DNA of 64,000 nucleotides from Symbiodinium microadriaticum (lineage: Eukaryota > Sar > Dinophyceae > Suessiales > Symbiodiniaceae): the NCBI GenBank assembly GCA_001939145.1, contig LSRX01000678.1:312963-376962 (forward strand), given 5' to 3'. A program made the position numbers and the translations under genes. The notes beneath the pieces are model-generated. The model was not told where the DNA came from. It saw nothing but the letters and a program-made list of their open reading frames with translations, and made no database searches. Below, one piece after another: positions 23,401-34,954 of the stretch (the stretch's first letter is position 1; each line of letters starts with the position of its first letter).

Positions 23401-26400
23401 CTTCCCAATCATCTTGAAACCTTCAGACACGGACAAGAAAGGCATCAAAAAGCTCTGCAGATCCTCCATACACAGCATGACAGAAGGAATCGAAATGGAC
23501 AAACTGAGACCACAACTCGACACCAGTTGACAGGCCAAAAGCAGCTAACAACTCCAACCTGGACAGGCGGCATCTGTAAAAGGCTTCAGGGCAAAATGGC
23601 ACATGAAAGCACGACTAATGATGCACTGCAGAGACCGAAGGACGGTCCGAAGCTTCACCGCTTGGGACGGCCGCTTGCCCTCTTCTTGGGCAGCTGCGAT
23701 GTGAGTTCTCGACTTTTCTAAACTTGCTGGGACGTACGTACTAGAAAGGCACTCTTACTGGACGAAGTTCATCAAACCTCCAGAACTGCCTGTCATGACA
23801 GCGTCAACTGCAGTACTAGAGCTAGAAGCTAGAATAAGGTTTGCAGATGCTCTTTCTTGGTTCATTCCGCGTTGCGTAGAGCACACCATGCTTTAAGATC
23901 CAAGCTTGGAGCAGCTGCACATATGCTGGTCTACCGTCGCAGTGCGACTTTTGCTGTCTGGATTTCGATTCATCTCTCGACACGAGATCAAATGAACCGG
24001 TTAGCTCGCTCCTTCCAGGCACCCCACCTCTGCATCTGATCAACTGCAGCAGCCTCGTTCTCCTGCCAGAAGCAGCCATCAAATGCGCCTCAAGCAACGA
24101 ACGGTCTGCAGCTGTCTGCAGCTCCTGCAACAAGTCTCCCGAAGCGTTGACCTGCACGGAGCTGCTGCGGGCCATTATCACGTGGTTCCATTGCCAGTTG
24201 AAGAACGCTTCACTAGGCGCGCTGCCAAGCAGGATCGACATCGGCTCTTGATCAAATCTTGCATCTCCGACATGGCCTTTGAGTCAGGTACATCTCAGAA
24301 CAAGTGCTCACTCAGCATCACATCACATGCCTCCTTCTCCGCGAGGCCAAATGCCTCTCTGGAGGCTTCAATGCCATCCACCTCGCTACTAAGACGGATA
24401 TGTTTCTCCGGCGGACGGTGACCTCAACTCTGCCATGACCGTCTTGTCTTGCCTTCTGCTCGTCGCTGAGATCGGGATCCTGTGGGTCTAGTCGAACACA
24501 AGGTCATGTGGCTGGTTGACACACAGCATGTTACATGCCACTACATACATGTAATGTCCGACGGGAAGTGAACAAGCGCTTCGCACTGACTCTGTCCTCG
24601 ACCACCGATGCAACCTCTACCCTGAACAGTGACCTGATCAAAGGAATGCTAGCAACGAAGCCCTCCACGGCTGCGAGCAGCAATCGATTTCGTCGAAGCT
24701 TGAGGGCCGCACCGGAGTTGAGGTCTAGAAAGCTCCAAGTCTTTGGCCACTTCCAGGTCCCATTCGTCCACCTCGCCCATGCAACAGATTGGACCCCCTC
24801 GACATCACTGTAGTGACATGCTTTTTTATGCTGATACATGTGCCTTCGTGCAATGAAAACTTTTTGCACACTCAGCAATGTTCATCGTTCGGAGTACTTG
24901 CTGTAATGTTAACAAGTCTCTGGGTCTCGAGGCTTGAGCCGTTTGAGACCTGGAGTTTGTCGAGCTACTGCGCATTGCAAGCAACACCCCCGCCCCTCTG
25001 ACCGGAAACCCTGACGAGGAAGTCAGATCTATCGGATGAGCTTCTGGCTTCGGCTCGAAGCTTGCTCAGATCCTCCGGTGTCACCGAAGGCTTGTTCAGA
25101 ATCTTCAGCACCTGCAGGACTAGAAATGCAGCAGGATTGAGTCTGGCGGCCATCAAACTGATGAGCTTGTGATGCGAACGCTCTGCACTCGTTCTCGAGA
25201 CACTAGACACTAGTCTGAACCGCCGTCAGCCTTGTTCTGAAGCAGGCTCTTGTTGGCAGCCTGCCAAACCCGGCAACTCAGTGTGCGGCTCGTTCTACTC
25301 ACAGCGCATGCAACTACAGCCCGTAGATCCTCTGCCGCCCTTTCAACGGATGATACGAGACGCCGCCGTCTCAGGCACGAGGCATGCTAAATTGCGTTAT
25401 CGCTGCATGGCAGGCAGCCTGGAGTGAAACAGTGCAGCCAGGTCAGATTCCTCGACTGTACAAGCTTTGTCTCTGACGACTCGGCTGAACAAAGCTATTT
25501 GCCCTCACGGGGCTCTGCTTATGAAATACGATGCGAGTCGGCCATCACTTACTTCACTATATGGACCGGCTCCATCAGCGGAACCATTTGGTGCATGTAC
25601 ACACAGGCCCACCTTACCACACCAGAGCTTCGCAACAGCCAGAGCCCCTGAACCGAGATGACCGAGGAGGCCACATGAGCCACATGCAAAATGTCGATAT
25701 CCAAACCTGCGAAGGGACTACACAACTGCTGTGCAAGTGAACCAATCGCTCTTGTGGAGCTCAGCACCGGGCCACTACTAGCCCAAGGCTTCTGCTTTCT
25801 TTCCTCCTTGGACAAGTCTTGTACAGCTCATCAGAATCAACCATGCCGCAGTTAGCCGCGGCTCTGCATGACAAGATGCGTTATGTTCGGAGTCTCGACA
25901 GTGAAGAACATGGAAGCAACCTTTGACAGCGAGAAAGCAGCGCGCATCCTATTAGCAGCCACAGACCTCTAATGTGACCGAACGGCACAGCTGGCACAAA
26001 TGCCCAGCACGACGAATGCGAACGTGCCTCACGGCGGGCCATGCACGATCTGCGATGTACAATAGCCAGTGGCCCGAGAGCCAGACCAGTCTGCAGACCA
26101 GGTGCCATGAAGCCCTCGGCTCGCAACTTAGATCCTGAAACCTGCGACTCGCCTGAGACTCTGGATGGACGGAAGTCAGAGGATTCCGAGTCTACCTAAG
26201 CTTGCGCATTCCTGCTGCAGGGAATGTTGCAAGTTGCATCCTCTGGAATCGCCGTCTCGGGTGGTGCTCTTGTTGACTGGACCCTCCAGCTTGTCCCCTT
26301 CTTGAACCGAACCCTTCCCAAAGATGGAGACTGAGCCAAGAGCGACGGAGCCCTGAAGCTCAGCCATTCCTGCAGGCCTTGAAAGAGCTCAACGGAGACT

Positions 26401-28361
26401 CTCTTTCAGAATAAGGAACATGAGAGCACTTCGATGGAAGCATGTCTCAAGTTAGACTCGAATGTCCTGCACACTCGGCACATCTCGGTGCTTTCACGAT
26501 TCGTGCCCCACACGCCAGAGCGAGCAAGTATTTCCACAACTGGACATGCCCAGAATGCCAGGGCTCTCGCGGTTGCTGTCCAACAGGCACGCCTGCAAAC
26601 GCTCCGAGCGGCTCTTGCCTTCCACGAAATGTCGAGTAAATGTTCCTTGCTGTGAGACGCTGTGCCTTTCTCCTTGAGCCGAGATGAATACGGGAAGCAC
26701 ATCAGACTCCGACAGAGCATACACGTGGCTTGTGCGGCACACCTGCCTGGACCATGTCAATGGTCACATCTTTCTCTATGCCGAAGAACATGGGTGCCTC
26801 GACACAGAAGGCAAACAGTTTGGCACGGCACAAATGACTGCGACGAGCTACTGGCAGGACCAGACGACTATAGATGGCGGCAACCATACAGAATGACAGA
26901 GACGGTTCATTCTGGAGTTGGTTACTCCAGTGCCACTGGGGGCCCACTGGCTAGTCCGAACGCAGGTACGTCTGGCTGATCAGGCCAGATATCACCACAC
27001 ACTGACAGTGTCTTCGTTGGGCAGTGACTGTCGGGCATGCACTGCCCCCCTGCAGCAAAATGTGCACACACACACACACACACACACCACACACATGTAG
27101 ATCCCGGTCGGCGCCGGTTGTCGTCAATCTTCTGCAGTCCATCCTTCTCATCTCGTTTCGCATCTTGCATATAAACTAAACGAGCTTGTGAAGCCTGAGT
27201 AAAGATCAAGATTGTCAAATTTGGATGCAATGCAAGACTTTGCATGTTTGTAAGAACCTCAAGTATTCATTTCTATGTATAAATCTCTTCAGCAAGCGAA
27301 ACTTCGGCAGGTACAGAGCTATGCGTCCATAGCTGCTTCCACCTATTCCGCTAGCTTCATTGGCTGGCATCACGGAATAGGCTGCCAGCCCCCTGCTCTC
27401 TTGATCGGCTTTGCATCCAGATATATATGAGAACATCCGACTCACTATCCTTAGGAACAGGAGTGTCACGCGCACACACACACACACACTCTTACTTTCG
27501 TCATCGAACTTGTGACCAGGGTAACGAGCTGCGCAGACTGCGCTTAAGGTAGCTGGGTCCATGACCCAATCCGTGAGCATGGAAACGTCGTCCTTTTTGA
27601 GCTCCCCTTGCTCCTCAAGAGAGGCGCACTGAGCTTGACTTGCGGAGTGGCTCAGCCGGTCACGAGTCGCTCCTGCACCTTGCTCTTGATGAACATGTTG
27701 CCTGCAAGGTGCCGTACACTGAGGCTCCAGGCTTGATGCCGGGGGGTCATCTCGCGTCTGACAGGTCAAGGCCGAGAGGCACCATCTTGACACCATTCGA
27801 ACCAGCACCTGCTATGGAAAGCCACATTCCAGAAGTTTGCGACACCACGGCGAACTCTCGGAGAAATCAAGGCCTTTTGCTGCACCTTCGGGCCTGACCA
27901 TGTCTGCTCCGGGCTGAAGGTGCAGCAGAAAGCTTTCGATTCCGAAGAGCAAGTCCAAAACCACCGGCAACATCTTGAGGAGCGCACTGAGCCCCAGAAT
28001 ACCACCAATCACCGCCTTCGCTGCAGTCCACTTGTCCCGTGCGGCGGTGTCCTGGTTCGACCCATGGGAAGGACAGCAGAAAGTTGACAAACATGGGTGG
28101 GGCCACAGCCCTTCCCTACCACCTTGCCGCTAAAACACGACCTCCGCTTGCACCCAAGTGAATACTGCTCGGGATGTGTTAGGTCCGCAGTAAACGCGAG
28201 AACGCACAGAGCTTTTTGATCCCTCCCACGCAGTAACGAGTTTGCCAGGCTCACTCCGTAGGCAGCTCCCACCTCTTGAGCGGAATCGAAAGCCAAATTG
28301 CCAAGGGCTTGCATTACAAACTCGGGTCCAGGCTCTTCGTTGTCGATCGCCTCCTGCAGTG
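20461..28361 (-). CDS. Weak candidate membrane-protein gene, exons unresolved
   Basis: I cannot assemble a gene here, but several minus-strand pieces look coding. One near 27812-28090 has a hydrophobic helix (Ile-Gly-Gly-Ile-Leu-Gly-Leu-Ser-Ala-Leu-Leu). Another near 27520-27625 reads Leu-Lys-Lys-Asp-Asp-Val-Ser-Met-Leu-Thr-Asp-Trp. Further pieces lie near 26790-26850, 25005-25130 (Val-Leu-Lys-Ile-Leu-Asn-Lys-Pro-Ser-Val-Thr-Pro-Glu-Asp), 22370-22480 (hydrophobic) and 21590-21720. Orientation agrees with all firm neighbours to the right. Cys-bounded hydrophobic pieces are faintly like the secreted protein at 43-47 kb, but this is only an impression. Two CA microsatellites at about 27062-27095 and 27470-27490 would lie in introns. 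Confidence 0.3.
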
Positions 28362-29554
28362 CCTGCAAGTGTCCCGAACGGTCAAGTCCTTCCGTGAGAT
28401 CCTAGGGCCCAGTCCTGGCAGTCTCTGAGGTTCTAACAATTGGCTTCTGGCCGTCGACGGTGCAACCGACAGCGAAGCAGGTGCCAAGGATTTCCTTGGC
28501 TGTGCCCTTGAACTCCTGGCCAGAGAACACACATGGAGCCAACCATGCGTGCCATCATACGTTATGATATGATATCACTTGATTTCCTGCTCGACTGTGT
28601 GCCGAACAGCGACTTGCAGACACTATGACTCTTCGACTCTTCACAGCAATCCTTGGCCAAACTCTTGTATCGCATCTGTCGGCAAATGTCCAGGAACACG
28701 TTCTGGGCAGGGCAAAGCTTACGCTGACGCACCAAACAAGCTCTGCAGCAGGGCGGCCTTGGTCAGGTTTCCGCCTTAGGTGAAAGAAGTCAGCCGTTCC
28801 ATCGCTACGAAAATCTGTGGGGGGCGTGCTGTGCTTGATGTTCTTGGTCTTTTTGCGATCACGGAGTGGCTCCTTCAGAGCCTTCCAGCGCAGTGTCCGA
28901 GCCCTTCCACTTTTGATAGATCGAGGACTGACTGCCTTGATGACGAGACTGGTGGCATTCGGCTCCACATCGACTTTGGCTGCCCGGTTCTGGATTGTCA
29001 GCTTCACTGTCACCCGGATGCCCTGAGGTTCAGTGCAGCACAATGACCGCCGAGCAAGACCCTGAACGAAAGCCTTCCACTGACTGGTGCCCTTCACGAT
29101 GTCATCACCTACCTTCCACGGAAGACACGTCCAAAACGTCAGATCGGACGGTCAAATGTCCAAGCCCACCTTCTTGGGAGACATACCAAGAGGACCCACT
29201 TTGGGTGCCAGCACTGAAGATGGTGCCTGACCCCACATCCGTTTGCAATAAACCGCTTCCTGACCACTAGAGTATTATGTGCCAACTCTGCAGAATCACG
29301 TGAAGGAAGACGCGGATTGCTTGTTACTTTTTTGTTGCTAACTGACCTGCTTAGGCGAGGCTTCGATTCTTATTTTGCTTGGTTGGCCCCTGACTTCATT
29401 CAAGCGGGATGTTGGCAAAGGGTCAGCGGCCTGCTCACCACCATACTGCCGCAGAAAGACGACCTCAATGGCAGAGATGACTGTGTCTGTGCATTCACAC
29501 TCGACAACCCTATGAAGGTGCCTTCACCTCGTTCGGGTCAAATTTGGGAGCCAT
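28318..29554 (-). CDS. RPL12: 60S ribosomal protein L12 (uL11)
   Basis: L12/uL11 binds 28S rRNA at the base of the P-stalk in the GTPase-associated centre. Exons: 29522-29554 (ATG; Pro-Lys-Phe-Asp-Pro-Asn-Glu-Val-Lys), 29431-29463, 29170-29226 ([11 protein letters not shown]), 29074-29112, 28936-29022 ([10 protein letters not shown]), 28830-28881 ([11 protein letters not shown]), a 17-base exon 28758-28774, 28652-28702, 28438-28515 (Gly-Cys-Thr-Val-Asp-Gly) and a last exon from 28362. All phases agree; the first nine exons give 149 codons and the last about 15 more, against 165 residues in animals. Donors are GC, GC, GT, GC, GC, GC, GC, GA, GT. The stop codon is not fixed because the last frame stays open to 28009; a further intron near 28317 is likely. 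Confidence 0.95.
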
Positions 29555-31590
29555 GTTTCTCCTCGGCTGACTCGCGAGTGCACGCACGAAAAGGAAGGCG
29601 ACAGAAGGCCGCCGGGGTTCACTCACCGCGCTCGAGGGGGAGGGTGGTTCTGCTACCTGCGAAGAGCCGGAGATGGCCGCAGAAGTCAGCGCGGCTCCAC
29701 AAAGAAACACCTCTGCGGCAGCGCCACAAAAAAAAAATCTACCGCCTTAGTTAGCACTCTGGGAAGTGGCAGCGCGCCACTTCGCGACTGTATCTCGTAC
29801 CTCAAGCTTGTTCAGCCCCGTGTGGCTGCTGGTGATGTCTTTTCACAGTTGAGAAAGAGCAGTGATCCCAGTCTCTCGGAGAGACGCTTTTCACTTCCTT
29901 GTGCCGCTTCTAGTCACTGTAGTCTTTTTGGCACTTCAACGTCATTCTCATTCCGTTGAAGGAGGTCTCCACACTGATCGCATGTCTTCTTTCAACTCGC
30001 AAGTATAGTATGCCTTTTTGTCGCCGAGCCGCTGACCGGGCGACTTGGCTACTATGCTTGAGGCTGTGTAAACTCTCTTGTCAGTCGTGTCATTCCAGCA
30101 GAACAGCCAGCTTACTGTGAAATTACGAGGAAACCAGATGTCCTGGCATGTGATCGCATTCCACACGAAGATGCCGTACATCTCCTGTGTGTGGCAACGG
30201 CTCACTGACTGGACGTGCTGCTGGCTTGCAGAGACGATCCTAATATAACAAAAATCAGGAGGCTCATATTCAAATGAAACGTGCTCAAACGGTCCTCCTT
30301 GTTCTTGTCCTCAATCCACTTACCGACTTGGACAGGATACCTGACAGGGTCGCATCACACAAGCACACATGGGGCATCTCCAACGGCTGAACCCAGCAGA
30401 AGTCAAGCATCAATATGGCGCACGCAGCTGCCCACGCATCCTCGTCTTCTGAGGAGCTGTCCACAGCATCATCCTTCAGGACCTGCTGAAACCCAGCCAG
30501 GATAACCACAACAAAGTCGGTGACGGGCTGTCACACCACCATCAAACAGAGTCTGCAGCGTGACGCTTCCCTACCTTGTTATTCTTGTAGAAGTCCGCCA
30601 CCTTCGTGAGTTCCTGTAAGGCGGCAAGCACGAATCATCCTAGACCAGTGCAGCGAGTCTGCTGCATTTTGTCGGGTCCTCCATGAGCTTGAAGCCACGC
30701 ACGCCTTCCAAAGGAGGACTGTCCTGCGGCCCCGGGCAAAGAAGGATTGGTCCCTCCTATTGGAACTGTTGCGTCCTTAATGCCAAGCTCGGCTCCGGTG
30801 CCGTCGGCTGTCGGGTCATCTCCGAGATCCTGTCTCAAAAGAATGAACCTCGCCATGGGCTTCCGCGAAACCGCGCATCGCGCCTTGCCACGCTCCTTCT
30901 TAAGCTGCAGAAGTGCCTGGAGACAGCGCAGCGAGTCTACTAGGGCTGGTCTCCGGCCACGTGCCACTTGCGGCCTCTTTCGTGTAAGTAGCCTCTTCCC
31001 AGGCATCTCGTACAGGAATCATCATTTCCCTGAGCCGTTCCTCGACAGATAGCTCATGCAACGCAACCAGTTGTAAGGCGAAGTGAAGCGGTTGTCCTCA
31101 ACGACACCGTGGAAAATCTTTTCTGTGTCGCTGGCCTCCAGACCTATCGACACAGGTGCTGCCGACAGCAGGCACGCCCGACGGTGTGGAGCCTAGGCGG
31201 TCTCCCAGTTGGGACAACGCCTGCGGCAGTGCCACAGCTTCCGCGGTCTTTGGAGCACAACTTGCGGCTTTTGCACTCCGAGTCGGGGCGGACCTCTTGT
31301 GCTTCCTCCGACATCACACCTACACACAAGAACCACGGAGGGGACGCTCGACACCAAATGCGGGGAGGCTGTTGATCAAGTACACTAGACTGCAGAGACA
31401 CACGTGTACCAGAGAGACACTTAGAGTATCCGTCTGTCTGTAGCAAGCGGAACGGACAGCATGATTTCTGCGCCGAGGTACGGAGCAGAGGTGATTGCAG
31501 GCCTTAGGCCTCCCTGGTGTCTTTGGCTTCGCAGCCTGTAATACAAATATAAACGAATTCTGCAAGCAAAACTTCACGAGGCGGGCCCAT
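29555..31590 (-). CDS. Unidentified protein-coding exons between L12 and BiP
   Basis: Several minus-strand segments look like exons. Near 31050-31135 there is Asp-Thr-Glu-Lys-Ile-Phe-His-Gly-Val-Val-Glu-Asp. Near 30985-31050, after CATGAG, comes Leu-Ser-Val-Glu-Glu-Arg-Leu-Arg-Glu-Met-Met, ending at a GC donor-like site. Near 30765-30915 a frame reads Leu-Arg-Gln-Asp-Leu-Gly-Asp-Asp-Pro-Thr-Ala-Asp. Near 30575-30615, after TTACAG, Glu-Leu-Thr-Lys-Val-Ala-Asp-Phe-Tyr-Lys-Asn-Asn precedes a GT. Near 30410-30480 there is an acidic Ser-Ser-Ser-Glu-Asp-Glu-Asp-Ala-Trp, and near 30300-30335 Trp-Ile-Glu-Asp-Lys-Asn-Lys-Glu-Asp. I do not recognise a family and cannot join them in phase with confidence. 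The region left of 29.9 kb shows nothing. Confidence 0.4.
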
Positions 31591-34231
31591 TTACAGCTCG
31601 TCGTGTGCCTCCTCCTCGTCGTCGTCTGCGCCGCCAGCACCGCCGGCACCACCGCCGCCGTAGTACTTGGAGACGATGGGCGCGCAAATGCCCTCGACCT
31701 CCTTGTGCTTCTCCTTGATCTCCTCAGCATCTGCCTCCGGGTTGGAGTCCAGCCAAGACTGGCCATCCTTTAGGGCATCTAGAATCTTCTCCTTCTCATC
31801 GGAGTCCATCTTCTCACTGAGGCCCTTGTTGTCTCCAGAGCCCTCTGTAGCAGATCGCATGGAGTGAATGTAGCCATCGAAAGCATTCTTGGCGTCCACG
31901 CGCTCCTTGACCTTCTTGTCCTCATCCGCGAACTCCTCGGCTTCGCGGATCATCTTCTCGATCTGCTCTTCGGTCAGCCTGCCCTTGTCGTTTGTGATGG
32001 TAATCTTCTCGCTCTTGCCGGTGCCCTTGTCCTCTGCGCCCACATTCAGGATACCGTTGGAGTCGATCTCGAAAGTCACCTGCAGGGGCATGCACCAGAC
32101 ATCATCAGACATCATCAATCATTGCTGAGCTTAGGTCTTCAGTGATGCTCTGCCAGGGGGGGAAGGGGTCAGTCTGCGAGAGCGGCAGAGCCTCGATCTG
32201 GGGCTGTCCACGAGGAGCAGGGGGGATTCCACCCAGCTCAAACTTTCCCAGCAGGTGGTTGTCCTTGGTCATGGGTCGCTCGCCCTCGAAGACCTGGATG
32301 TTCACCGCAGGCTGGTTGTCCTGGTAAGTGGAGAAGATCTGACTCTTCTTTGTCGGGATCACTGTGTTGCGGGAGATCAGCTTGGTCATGACACCGCCCA
32401 CGGTCTCGATTCCCAGGGTCAATGGCGTCACGTCCTTGCTGCAGAATGCTCTGCTGCATTGACGTCAAGTGAGGACACGACAACAACTGCACCGTCACCT
32501 GTAAGCCCTAGGCCCCACCGCTGAAAAATGTTTTCAGCCAAGCATCCAAAAGCAGCAAATCCTGGCCACCTTCACCACTCAGAATACCAGCCTGCACGGC
32601 AGCGCCGTACGCCACGGCCTCGTCGGGGTTAATGCCGCGGTTGGGCTCCTTGCCATTGAAGAAGTCCTGACACCACACCCACACTAATGCGCGAACCTGC
32701 CCGGTAAATATATGACATGATACAGCATTCCTGCAACATCCCGCACCGTCCTTGATCAGCTGCTGCACCTTGGGAATTCGGGTGGAGCCGCCCACCAACA
32801 CGATCTCGTCGACCTGGTTCTTCTTCAGGCCTGAGTCGTCCAACACCTGCTTCACGGGGCCAAGGGTGTTCTTGAAGAGGTCGGCTTTCAGCTCCTGCCA
32901 GGGAGCTGGAGGCGGCTAGGGCTGGCACGAAAAAGCTGTTTGCAGCCCCTCCTCAAAGCGAGCGCGGGTCAGTGTCTCAGAGAAGTCAGTACCATCGTAG
33001 AGTGCCTCAATCTCCAGGCGTGCCTGGTGAGTGGAGCTCAGCGCTCGCTTGGTCTTCTCCACCTCCCTGCGCAGCTTCTGGATGGAACGCTTGTCCTTGG
33101 ACATGTCCTTGCCATGCTTCTTCTCGAAGATCTTCATGAAGTGTTGCATCACACGCTGGTCGAAGTCTTCTCCACCCAAGTGGGTGTCGCCGTTGGTGGC
33201 CACCACCTCAAAGACTCCGTTGTCAATGGTGAGGAGGGAGACATCGAAGGTTCCACCGCCAAGGTCGTACACGAGGATGTTCTTCTCGGTCTTCTTGTCC
33301 AGACCATATGCGATGGCTGCGGCCGTGGGCTCGTTGATGATACGAAGGACATTGAGGCCAGCAATTGTGCCTGCACAAACCATTCTCCACTTCCCATACC
33401 CTTATCACCCAAACCCACCAAACGCATCCAAAACCTGCAAGTCCTTCAAAGCGAAGCCCTACAAATTGCCTGCATCCTTCGTGGACTGTCGCTGTGCATC
33501 GTTGAAATAGGCGGGCACCGTCACGACGGCATGCTTGACCTCCTTGCCCAAGTAGTTCTCGGCAGTCTCCTTCAGCACATCGGGACAGAAAGCATCATCT
33601 AAATCCCCGCATCTTTCAGTCCTACAAGTAGTAGCCTAATCTCTGTCTAGACGCCTTCATCTTGGTGAGCACCATGGAGGACACCTCTTCTGGAGCCATG
33701 ACCTTCTCCTCACCCTTCACTTTCACAGCGATCATGGGCTTTGTGCTCTTGTCCACGATCTTGTATGGAAGGAGCTTAATGTCCTTCTGCACCGTGGAGT
33801 CCTTAAAGCGGCGGCCGATGAGGCGCTTCACGTCGAAGAGGGTCTGAGTAGGATTGATGGTGGCCTGATTCTTCGCCGCCTCTCCGATCAGACGCTCGTC
33901 GTCGGTAAAGGCCACGTAAGAGGGCGTGATACGATTGCCTTGATCGTTCGGAATAATCTCTACTCGTCCATTCTTGTTGATGCCCACGCACGAATACGTG
34001 GTGCCTCAGAGCCATCCAGTCGCAGGCACGCATGCACACACTCTTCAGCAAAGAAAGTCCTCTGCAACAGCTCGGGGTGCCCTTCCTGGAGCGGGCCAAC
34101 CTTTCCAGTGACTTATGCAGCCAAGTTCCTAAGTCGATTCCGATCACTGGGCCATCGATCTTCTTGTCCTCTTCTTTGGCGGCCGCGAAGGACGCAAGAG
34201 CAAAAACGGTCACAAAGGCTACTTTCCACAT
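31591..34231 (-). CDS. BiP: ER-lumenal HSP70 chaperone (BiP/GRP78)
   Basis: BiP is the ER HSP70: an ATP-driven chaperone that folds translocated proteins and feeds ER-associated degradation. Eight exons in continuous phase encode 655 residues, the usual length: 34129-34231, 33655-34004, 33470-33569, 32952-33370, 32751-32894, 32547-32666, 32192-32434 and 31591-32079. The ATG at 34231 starts a signal peptide ([11 protein letters not shown]). The three HSP70 signatures are visible: Ile-Asp-Leu-Gly-Thr-Thr-Tyr-Ser split by intron 1, [10 protein letters not shown] in exon 4, and Val-Gly-Gly-Ser-Thr-Arg-Ile-Pro-Lys in exon 5. A Gly/Ala-rich acidic tail ends His-Asp-Glu-Leu, the ER retrieval signal, just before TAA. 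Introns are 57-124 bases with donors GA, GC, GC, GA, GA, GA, GC; none is GT. Long opposite-strand frames are shadows. Confidence 0.98.
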
Positions 34232-34954
34232 GGTCACTCGAGGTTCAGCTTCTACCAAAAATGCCTTGCAGGCTTGAGCACATCGGACGGAGTGCCATGT
34301 CTGGGAGCAGCACACACCCTGGCAAGATGCTTCATGTCCATGGGTACGTCTTTGAGAAACTGGAAGACGAGAGCCATGTGAAATCACCATCAACACTCCA
34401 CGGCCATGTCTAAGCACAAAGGAGTCGACTGGTGGCAGACTGCCGCAAAAACACTCTCCAGTTGGGCGGTGACGTGCCTGATCGACCGAGCGCTTCTCTG
34501 ACGCTCTCCTCGTAAGTAGATGCAAAGGCCTTCGGATTTGGAAAACAGTCAACGCACAGCGCAGACTCGCAGCGTCCGTCTGTATGCTTCAGCAAAACGC
34601 CTTATCGGAAAAAACAGTCTTTCTGAAAAGTGTCGGCTTTTGCGTCAGTGGAACTAACGCATCATGTGGAGATGCTCTGACGGAAAGGGCCTTCAGGTGC
34701 AGTCGCCGCACGCTGCTCATCTCGAGCTCCATGAAATCTGTTCAGGGCGTCTTCATGCGCAGCCGTCGCTAAGCGGGTTGGCTGGCATCCTATGTCTACG
34801 CGTGGAACACCTGCCTCGAACGGCATCTAGCTCTTCCTTCTGCCCGGACGTCAAGACCCGACCACTCACTGTCTCCAGGCAGGACTTGTAGACCTGTTCT
34901 CTTATTGGAAGCATCACTGGCCAGTACCTTGACTCGCTGGAAGAACTCCCGGCG

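Noticed and set aside
30285..30505. Importin-beta-like acidic segment (Ser-Glu-Asp-Glu-Asp-Ala-Trp)
   Set aside because: The likeness covers only a few residues and neighbouring exons do not follow the importin-beta order.
31667..33602. Long plus-strand frames opposite BiP
   Set aside because: They are shadows of the conserved BiP exons on the other strand.
31591..34231. Cytosolic rather than ER HSP70
   Set aside because: The N-terminal signal peptide and C-terminal His-Asp-Glu-Leu argue for the ER form.
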